Program-made: the position numbers and the translations under genes | The notes under the pieces: generated by a model | The model's database searches: none | What the model saw: the letters and a program-made list of their open reading frames with translations, nothing else | What the model was told of the DNA's origin: nothing | In this document: one piece after another, positions 15,054-21,155 of the stretch | Position numbering within the stretch: position 1 is the stretch's first letter | How the letters are laid out: the number at the start of each line of letters is the position of its first letter | NCBI GenBank assembly: GCA_008933045.1 | Contig: WBXJ01000016.1 | Location: forward strand, 1-21,155 | DNA length: 21,155 bases | Direction: 5' to 3' | Source of the DNA: Verrucomicrobiota bacterium | GTDB taxonomy: Bacteria > Verrucomicrobiota > Verrucomicrobiia > Limisphaerales > SXQI01

Positions 15054-17530
15054 ATGGTCCGAGAATAACGGCCTTCGCGAGCAGGAAGTAAGGTTGCGTC
15101 AAAACGCATAGCGATATTTCGGATCAGCAATCGACCAAGTTCGGTGACTTGGAGCCGTGTAGCACTACGTTCAATCAAACCATCTGCTTCTAGGTCGTGC
15201 ATGGACGCGAGCTCAGGTGCAAAATAAGTAGAAAAATCAACACCCGTTCGCCGCGACATTTCAGGAAAATCAAGCTCCAGATCACACATCAATCGCATGA
15301 TTGTCTGGCGACGGAGTTTGTCCTCATCGGTCATCCGATAACCTCGCGTTATCGGAGAATTCCCGCCGTCGATCGAAGCGTAGTAAGGTTCGAGATCCTT
15401 GATGTTTTGCCAGTAAAAATCGGGGGTTTGTGAAATGGAGGACATGCCAAAAGCGTAAATATCGGCATCCCCTCGCGTGCTGTAGCCTTGAAAATTACGC
15501 TGTAAAGTTTTCTCGCGCTGCGCGACGGCCAACTCGTCGTCGGCGCGGGCGAAATGATCCATGCCGATGTACACATAACCGGCGGCGGTCAGCTTTTCGA
15601 TGGTAAGTTTAAGCAGGTCCAGTTTGAGCTCCGCGCTGGGTAATTGTTCCGCCGTAAATATTTTTTGAGCGGGCTTGAGCCATGGAACGTGGGCGTAGCT
15701 AAAAACCGCTAAGCGATCGGGGTTGAGTCCGAGGATGTCATCCAAGGTTCTGTTAAATGACTCGACCGTTTGGAGGGGAAGTCCGTAGATCAAATCAATG
15801 CTGAGCGACACAAAACCACATTCCCGAATCCATCGCACAGTTTGCTCAGTCTGCTCCCGAGGTTGGATACGATGGACGGCGACTTGCACCTTCGGATCGT
15901 TGTCTTGCACCCCGAGCGAAGCCCGATTGCAACCCATATCCCGCAGGGCTTGGATGTGGTCGCGACTAATTCGGCGAGGATCGATCTCCACGCCCGCTTC
16001 GGCATCTGGAGCGACGGTAAAGCGATCCCGTATCATGCGCCCTAAACGCCGTAATTCATCCGGCATCAAAAACGTGGGAGTCCCACCCCCGAGGTGCAGT
16101 TGTGTGACCTGCCGTGCGGGATTGAGCCGTGGCAGCATCAGATCCATCTCTCGTTCGATATAATCGAGATAGGATTGGCTCTTGTTTTGTTGCGTGGTGA
16201 TGACGGTTGTGCAGCCGCAAAACCAACACAGGCTCTGACAGAAAGGCAGATGGTAGTAAAGCGATAGGGGACGGGTCGTTTCGTTATTCTTCTCGATGGA
16301 AAGCAGGACTTCGGCTTGCGTCGTTTCGTTTTTGAAATGCGTTGCGGGCGGGTAGGAGGTGTAGCGCGGGCCGGGGACGTTGTATTTACGGACGAGATCT
16401 AAATTGACGTTCATCGGGCGGGGCGGCGGGAGGGGACGAACACCTCTCGGAACGCCGGTTGTAGATAGGGGCTCGTTGCGAACAGCCGCAAGAACCGCAG
16501 CGATGTTTTCAAGTTTGGAAGTCGGAGGCACGCCGTGGCCGAGGTTGAAAATATGGCCCCGCTGGCCGCGGATGCTTTGAATGATTGTATTAGTTGCCTC
16601 GTAGGCTTCGATCGGTGTGGATTGCACCAGATGGCGCGGTTCCAGATTGCCTTGAACTGCGAAATGAGTGGGCAACTTCGTGGAGGCTTCCGCTAGAGAA
16701 ATTCCGTGATCAACCCCGATGACTTGCGCTCCTGTTGCGGCAATGCCTGCCCAGTCACGTGTGCCTTTTGAGAAAAGAATCACCGGCACTTGCTTACGTA
16801 ATCCTTCGATGATCTCGCGCATCCAGCGGCCAGAAAGTTCGTAAAATTCGGTGGGCAACAAGTGATCCCCATGGCTATCAAAAATTTGCACAGCATCCAC
16901 GCCCGCACTAATCTGCATCTGCAAATAACGAGTGGTGGCGATGGTTAGCTTTTGGAGTAATTCGTGGAACAGATGTGGATCTGATCGGCTCAACTGCGCG
17001 GCGTTTTGAAAGTTTTTTGAACTGCCTCCTTCGAGCATGAAGGTTGCCAAGGTCCAAGGCGACCCTGCGAAACCAATCAATGCCGTCTGGTTATGGAGCG
17101 CGGGTTTAATTCGAGTGAGTGCCTCGACGACATACTGGAGTTTTTCTTCGATAGCCTCGACCGATAGCCGAGCAATATCCGCAGCCGATTCGAGTTTGAC
17201 AGACATCTCTACTCCGCCGGTTTCTCGAAAGAAATACGGTTGCCCCATGGCCTCCGGAATCACCAGAATATCACTGAAGAGAATGGCGGCATCAAAACCA
17301 AAGCGGCGGATGGGTTGCAGCGTGACCTCGGCGGCTAGGTCCGGCGTTTGCACCAACTGCACAAAGGAATACCTCGATTTGAGCTCCCGATATTCTGGCA
17401 GGACACGACCCGCTTGACGCATCATCCACACGGGCGGACGATCCAGAAGTTGGTTGTTGGCGGCGGCAAGAAACCGTTCCCGCCCAGTGAGGGTGGCGGG
17501 GATCGACAGAATTTGAGTTGCCGTGGTCAT
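15050..17530 (-). CDS. Bifunctional uroporphyrinogen decarboxylase / oxygen-independent coproporphyrinogen III oxidase (HemE-HemN fusion)
   Basis: This 826-residue reading frame joins two complete enzymes. HemE spans residues 1 to about 352, with VWMMRQAGRVLPEYR, ILFSDILVIP (Asp87), GFAGSPWTLATFMLEGG and HIFNLGHGVPP (His332). The tyrosine expected in GSPWTLATY is Phe164 here. A proline-rich linker of about 20 residues (GVRPLPPPRP) leads to HemN from Met373 (MNVNLDLVRKYNVPGPRYTS). HemN has the radical-SAM cysteines 431, 435 and 438, the extra Cys440 in CQSLCWFCGC, and GGGTPT. It turns uroporphyrinogen III into coproporphyrinogen III and then protoporphyrinogen IX using SAM and no O2. The start is ATG 17530; a TTG at 17536 is the only upstream alternative. 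Fusion of consecutive steps is unusual, and the frame relation at the junction is discussed in the findings. Confidence 0.93.
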   Translation of the reverse strand: MTTATQILSIPATLTGRERFLAAANNQLLDRPPVWMMRQAGRVLPEYRELKSRYSFVQLVQTPDLAAEVTLQPIRRFGFDAAILFSDILVIPEAMGQPYFFRETGGVEMSVKLESAADIARLSVEAIEEKLQYVVEALTRIKPALHNQTALIGFAGSPWTLATFMLEGGSSKNFQNAAQLSRSDPHLFHELLQKLTIATTRYLQMQISAGVDAVQIFDSHGDHLLPTEFYELSGRWMREIIEGLRKQVPVILFSKGTRDWAGIAATGAQVIGVDHGISLAEASTKLPTHFAVQGNLEPRHLVQSTPIEAYEATNTIIQSIRGQRGHIFNLGHGVPPTSKLENIAAVLAAVRNEPLSTTGVPRGVRPLPPPRPMNVNLDLVRKYNVPGPRYTSYPPATHFKNETTQAEVLLSIEKNNETTRPLSLYYHLPFCQSLCWFCGCTTVITTQQNKSQSYLDYIEREMDLMLPRLNPARQVTQLHLGGGTPTFLMPDELRRLGRMIRDRFTVAPDAEAGVEIDPRRISRDHIQALRDMGCNRASLGVQDNDPKVQVAVHRIQPREQTEQTVRWIRECGFVSLSIDLIYGLPLQTVESFNRTLDDILGLNPDRLAVFSYAHVPWLKPAQKIFTAEQLPSAELKLDLLKLTIEKLTAAGYVYIGMDHFARADDELAVAQREKTLQRNFQGYSTRGDADIYAFGMSSISQTPDFYWQNIKDLEPYYASIDGGNSPITRGYRMTDEDKLRRQTIMRLMCDLELDFPEMSRRTGVDFSTYFAPELASMHDLEADGLIERSATRLQVTELGRLLIRNIAMRFDATLLPAREGRYSRTI

Positions 17531-17883
17531 ACGCAAATGAAAATTGTGAGCCGGAGAGATTTGAGTTTCAAGCGTTCAGTTTTGTGCACAACAGGTTCAT
17601 CGGGTCGCTAGGATATTTTTAATCCTTCTACACCATAGCCCAGACGAGTCAGAAAACCGAATTAAAACGCAACAACCTAACTGCGCCAAGGGAACCTCTC
17701 CCGTTGTCCCCTTCATTTGATAAGACTGAAGGTGGACAAACTCACGAGAAATTAGCAAGATCTGGGATTAGCACTCATGGGGAACATCCTTGGATCAATC
17801 TTAAACCTGTTCAACAGCAGGATTGCTCAACGGGTGCGAGTGACCTTGGTTGAGTGTGTAACAAAAATGGACTAGAGTTTAGA
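17531..17883. other. Divergent intergenic region between haem operon and PSD1 gene
   Basis: About 350 bases with no credible gene. Two small dyads are seen. One is TTGTCCCCTTCA at 17704-17715, pairing with TGAAGG (17727-17732) and GGACAA (17734-17739) with one bulged T. The other is an AT-rich palindrome, AGGATATTTTTAATCCT, at 17610-17626, about 80 bases from the hemE start. Both could be regulator or structured RNA sites, but neither matches a known operator that I recognise. Promoters for both transcription directions should lie here; I cannot assign -35 and -10 boxes with confidence. Neither gene has a good Shine-Dalgarno. Confidence 0.5.
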
Positions 17884-20800
17884 ATGTTAGTCATGAGCAA
17901 ATTACCAAATTTTTTTTGTGGTTTCGGCTGGGCGGTGTTTTTAGTGGCCGCGCCTTTCGTTGAGGCTGTGAAGCTGCCGACAAACCCTGTGATTTTCAAC
18001 CGCGACATCCGACCGATCCTCGCTGACAATTGCTTCGCCTGCCACGGATTTGATGCGAAGAAGCGCAAGGGTGGTTTTCGATTAGATGAACCAGAGGGTG
18101 CCTTCTCCCCAAATAAGGATGGGCACATCGCTATTCAACCGGGAAAGCCCGAGAAGAGCGAATTGTGGAAGCGCATTACCACGATGGATCCCGATGAATT
18201 GATGCCACCGGCAGAGAGTCATAAGAAACTGACGTCCGAACAGAAACAGTTGATCAAACGTTGGATTGCTGAGGGAGCGAATTACCAAAAGCACTGGGCT
18301 TTCGAGGCACCCAAGCCCCCAGCGGTTCCGAAAATCTCAGGCTCGAAAGTTGCACTCCAGAATCCCATCGACAATTTTATTGCAGCCCGCCTAAAAAAAG
18401 AGGGATTGAGGGCTTCGGTGCAGGCGGATAGTGCGACGCTGATTCGCCGCGTGGCGTTCGACCTGACTGGGTTGCCTCCCACCCCAAGCGAAGTTGAACA
18501 GTATCTGGCGGACAAATCCGACAACGCTTATGAAGCCATGGTGCAACGCTATCTGGATTCTTCTCGTTACGGGGAGCAGATGGCCAAACACTGGCTGGAC
18601 GTGGCCCGCTACGCGGACACTCACGGTTTGCATTTGGACAATGAGCGGCAGATGTGGGCTTACCGCGATTGGGTGGTGAAGGCGTTTAATAAGAATCTTT
18701 CGTTCAGTGATTTTACAACTTTTCAACTTGCCGGAGATCTGTTGCCCAACCCCAGTGCTGAGCAACTGACCGCGACTGGTTTCAACCGTTGCAACGTGAC
18801 AACGGGTGAAGGTGGAGCGATTGATGCCGAGTTTATTTTTCGTTATGCCGTAGAACGGACGGCGACAACGGTGCAGGCGTGGATGGGGCTAACCGCCGGT
18901 TGCGCCGTGTGTCACGATCACAAGTTTGATCCAATTTCACAACGCGAGTTTTACTCATTTTATGCATTCTTTCACAGTGGAGCTGATCCAGCGATGGATG
19001 GAAATCTGTTGCGCACTGCACCGTTGACTCAAGTGAAGACCCCGGAGGATGACAAGAAGCTGCAAGAGATGGATGCTGCTATAAAAGTTGCGGAAGAAAA
19101 ATTTAATGGCGTGCTGGCGAACGTCACTTACCAAGATCCAGCAACAAAAACCCCGCCGCCTGTGCCTCGTGATAATGAAGTGATTTGGTTGGATGAAGAA
19201 GGGCCAGCCGGTTGGAGGACACAGGTTCCTCCTAATTTCGTTACGAGCGAGAACGGCAAAGTTTTTTCTGGAAAGCGAGCGATTCGGCGTCAGGCAACCG
19301 GTGTTGAACAGGACGTTTTTGATTCGGACACCCCCTCGTTGCTCATTCCGTCGGCAAGCAAGCTCTTCGCCTACGTTTATCTTGAGGCCACAAATACCCC
19401 CAAGGCAGTGATGTTACAGTTCTTCTTAGAGAACTGGGAACATCGTGCTGTTTGGGGCGATATAGAAGCTATTGCTTGGGGCGACAAGGACAAACCAAGT
19501 AGAGCGAGGATTGGAGATTTGCCCAAGACGGGTGAGTGGGTTCGCTTGGAAGTGGATCCGGAGAAGGTGGGACTAAAGCCTGGTGATAAACTCAAGGGAA
19601 TTGCTTATACGATTCACGGCGGGACAGTTTATTGGGATAAAGCTGGAGTGGCGGGACGGGTGGATCTCGTGAACGATACAACGCATTCCCTCGTTGCATG
19701 GACGAAACAGTATGAGGGCAAGGAGCCGAAGGAGTTGCCCGAAAGCCTTCGATCCATCTTCAAAAATACCTCGTCAACGAACCGCACCCCAGAACACGTG
19801 GCGCAGCTAAGGAATCACTTTCTGTCCAAGGTTTGTGTCGAGTTAAAACCCACCTTCGACCCATTGAATAGTGCGCTCGTCGAGGCCAAGAAAAAGCGTG
19901 AAGAATACAATGATGCGATCGTGCAAACATTTATTTGGCGTGATTTGGAGAAACCGCGCGAGAGTTTTGTGATGCTGCGCGGGGCCTATGATCGACCGGG
20001 AGAAAAAGTCACTCGCAACGTCCCCGCGATCTTTTCGCCGTTAGCGAACACTACCAACGCAACGCGACTAGACCTAGCAAACTGGTTGTTAAGTCCAGAA
20101 AATCCCATGACGGCACGGGTTGCCGCAAATCGTTTCTGGCAACAATTCTTTGGCTTTGGTTTGGTGAGAACCGCAGATGATTTTGGCTCTCAGGGCGAAC
20201 CTCCCAGCCATCCGGAACTATTGGATTGGTTGGCGTTGAGTTTTCGCGAATCGGGTTGGGACGTGAAAGGTTTCGTAAAACTTTTGGTCACTTCGGCAAC
20301 CTATCGACAATCCTCCCAGTTCACCCCCGCATTATTGGCGCGGGATCCTGAGAATCGGTTACTGGCCCGTGGATCTCGGTTCCGTCTGGATGCCGAGCAG
20401 ATTCGTGATAACGCACTCTACGTCTCCGGTTTATTGGATACCACTATGGGCGGCAAGGGAGTGCGGACTTATCAACCTCCCAATATCTGGGAACCAGTTG
20501 GATTCGTGGGATCCAACACCCGTGAATACAAACAGGATAAAGGGTCTGCCCTGTATCGTCGGAGTCTTTACGCATTTTTTAAACGAACTGCACCACCGCC
20601 GTTTATGACGAGTTTTGACGCACCCAATCGAGAACAGATATGCACCCGCCGCGAGCGAAGTAATACTCCGCTTCAAGCGTTGCAACTCATGAACGATGTG
20701 CAACATTACGAGGCAGCTCGTGCTCTCGCTGAAAGAATGCTGAGCGAAGGTGGAGCTACCGCAAAGGAGCGGTTGATTTTCGCTTATAAAACTGTCCTGT

Positions 20801-21012
20801 CCCGGGCTCCATCGGCCCAAGAATTAGTCATTGTTGGTCAAGCTCTTGCTCAACATCTTGTGCGGTATCAGGCGGATCCAGAGGCGGCAAAAAAAGCCAT
20901 CAGCTTTGGGGATTCGAAGGCTCGGGAGAGCTTAAACGTCACCGAGTTAGCGGCTTACACCCTTGCCGCAAATTTGGTACTAAACCTCGATGAAACGGTG
21001 ACCCGCAACTAA
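17884..21012 (+). CDS. PSD1 family diheme c-type cytochrome (DUF1549/DUF1553)
   Basis: This exported protein of 1042 residues from ATG 17884 is characteristic of Planctomycetes and Verrucomicrobia. Its signal peptide includes GWAVFLVAAPFVEA. The planctomycete cytochrome C domain carries CFACH (residues 50-54). DUF1549 follows at about 160-375 with a second haem site, CAVCH (341-345). A beta-rich region at about 430-610 looks like an inserted carbohydrate-binding-type fold (WLDEEGPAGW, FLENWEHRAVW). The C-terminal DUF1553 domain at about 725-1010 contains ANRFWQQFFGFGLV, SHPELLDWLA and RSNTPLQALQLMN. Partners of DUF1501 are thought to act in polysaccharide degradation, but the catalytic role is unsettled. 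ATG 17893 and GTG 17854 are alternative starts. The DUF1501 gene follows 36 bases downstream. Confidence 0.94.
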   Translation: MLVMSKLPNFFCGFGWAVFLVAAPFVEAVKLPTNPVIFNRDIRPILADNCFACHGFDAKKRKGGFRLDEPEGAFSPNKDGHIAIQPGKPEKSELWKRITTMDPDELMPPAESHKKLTSEQKQLIKRWIAEGANYQKHWAFEAPKPPAVPKISGSKVALQNPIDNFIAARLKKEGLRASVQADSATLIRRVAFDLTGLPPTPSEVEQYLADKSDNAYEAMVQRYLDSSRYGEQMAKHWLDVARYADTHGLHLDNERQMWAYRDWVVKAFNKNLSFSDFTTFQLAGDLLPNPSAEQLTATGFNRCNVTTGEGGAIDAEFIFRYAVERTATTVQAWMGLTAGCAVCHDHKFDPISQREFYSFYAFFHSGADPAMDGNLLRTAPLTQVKTPEDDKKLQEMDAAIKVAEEKFNGVLANVTYQDPATKTPPPVPRDNEVIWLDEEGPAGWRTQVPPNFVTSENGKVFSGKRAIRRQATGVEQDVFDSDTPSLLIPSASKLFAYVYLEATNTPKAVMLQFFLENWEHRAVWGDIEAIAWGDKDKPSRARIGDLPKTGEWVRLEVDPEKVGLKPGDKLKGIAYTIHGGTVYWDKAGVAGRVDLVNDTTHSLVAWTKQYEGKEPKELPESLRSIFKNTSSTNRTPEHVAQLRNHFLSKVCVELKPTFDPLNSALVEAKKKREEYNDAIVQTFIWRDLEKPRESFVMLRGAYDRPGEKVTRNVPAIFSPLANTTNATRLDLANWLLSPENPMTARVAANRFWQQFFGFGLVRTADDFGSQGEPPSHPELLDWLALSFRESGWDVKGFVKLLVTSATYRQSSQFTPALLARDPENRLLARGSRFRLDAEQIRDNALYVSGLLDTTMGGKGVRTYQPPNIWEPVGFVGSNTREYKQDKGSALYRRSLYAFFKRTAPPPFMTSFDAPNREQICTRRERSNTPLQALQLMNDVQHYEAARALAERMLSEGGATAKERLIFAYKTVLSRAPSAQELVIVGQALAQHLVRYQADPEAAKKAISFGDSKARESLNVTELAAYTLAANLVLNLDETVTRN

Positions 21013-21048
21013 GGCACGACTCAACATTCACCATACCTTTTCAACGTT

Positions 21049-21155
21049 ATGAATCCGCTTCAAGAATATCAATCTCAACTCAATCGTCGCCAGTTTTTTG
21101 GCAATGTCGGGCTACGTATTGGAGGTTTAAGTCTGGCGATGCTCAGTGCCAAACA
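21049..21155 (+). CDS. DUF1501 family protein, 3' partial
   Basis: A reading frame opens at ATG 21049 and runs off the window end after 35 complete codons. The N-terminus reads MNPLQEYQSQLNRRQFFGN, then VGLRIGGLSLAMLSA, a twin-arginine (RRQFF) signal with a short hydrophobic core. This is the usual start of DUF1501 (sulfatase-fold, alkaline-phosphatase-like) proteins that follow PSD1 genes in PVC genomes. Identity is inferred from the Tat motif and the position 36 bases after the PSD1 gene; no catalytic region is in the window. There is no Shine-Dalgarno before the start. Confidence 0.72.
   Translation, partial: MNPLQEYQSQLNRRQFFGNVGLRIGGLSLAMLSAK

Noticed and set aside
15770..16163. Overlapping + strand open frames of 91-121 codons
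   Set aside because: Antisense to the HemN part of the fusion, which has all catalytic motifs. No recognisable protein features.
1..21155. CRISPR arrays, tRNA/rRNA genes, transposases, toxin-antitoxin or defence genes
   Set aside because: Looked for on both strands; no regularly spaced repeats, tRNA-like folds or matching protein motifs were seen.

Overview
The window looks like a chromosomal segment of a Verrucomicrobiota bacterium or a close PVC relative, at roughly 50% GC. The evidence is the set of PVC-typical secreted proteins: a DUF1549/DUF1553 (PSD1) diheme protein followed by a DUF1501 gene, and a large propeller/HEAT/haem protein of the Pirellula/Verrucomicrobium 'membrane-bound dehydrogenase' type. 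Other genes have convincing single-family identities. Good Shine-Dalgarno sequences are almost absent. No tRNA, rRNA, CRISPR array, transposase or phage gene was seen.

Layout. 1-810 is the 3' end of a serine hydrolase of the beta-lactamase family (+). 838-2026 is a minus-strand pair, maf and a DUF1802 protein. 2096-2971 is a secreted sugar-isomerase-like TIM barrel (-) and 3167-4132 a secreted basic secretory protein (BSP)-type metallopeptidase (-). Between them lie a perfect 20-bp inverted repeat and a small decayed fragment resembling RecD2 helicase on the + strand. 4297-4851 is an exported glutathione peroxidase (+) with a clear intrinsic terminator. It is convergent with a 1109-residue haem-binding dehydrogenase-like protein (4908-8237, -). 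8381-9526 is a polytopic acyltransferase of the COG4299 type (+). 9556-11450 holds a one-TM hypothetical protein and a sialidase-like secreted protein (-).

The core of the window is 11561-17530 (-), read as hemE-hemN (one fused gene), hemG/hemY, hemH, an IscA/ErpA-type Fe-S carrier and an HscB-type J-protein. The porphyrin genes stand in exact pathway order: uroporphyrinogen to coproporphyrinogen to protoporphyrinogen to protoporphyrin to haem. Boundaries overlap by 1-4 bases except for a 66-base gap before the Fe-S gene. The HemE-HemN fusion is the most unusual coding feature. In the +1 frame of its linker there is a stop overlapping the HemN ATG as ATGA, so the fusion may derive from a single indel in an overlapping gene pair, or could be a base-calling error in a C-rich stretch.

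Divergent from the haem operon, across about 350 bp, is the PSD1 diheme protein (17884-21012, +) followed by the start of a DUF1501 protein cut by the window end. The neighbourhood pairs haem synthesis with genes for exported haem proteins, but shared regulation is only inference. I see no defence system or clearly new multi-gene system. The best leads are the fusion, the RecD2-like remnant with its inverted repeat, and cysteine motifs in the ferrochelatase and the sialidase-like protein.
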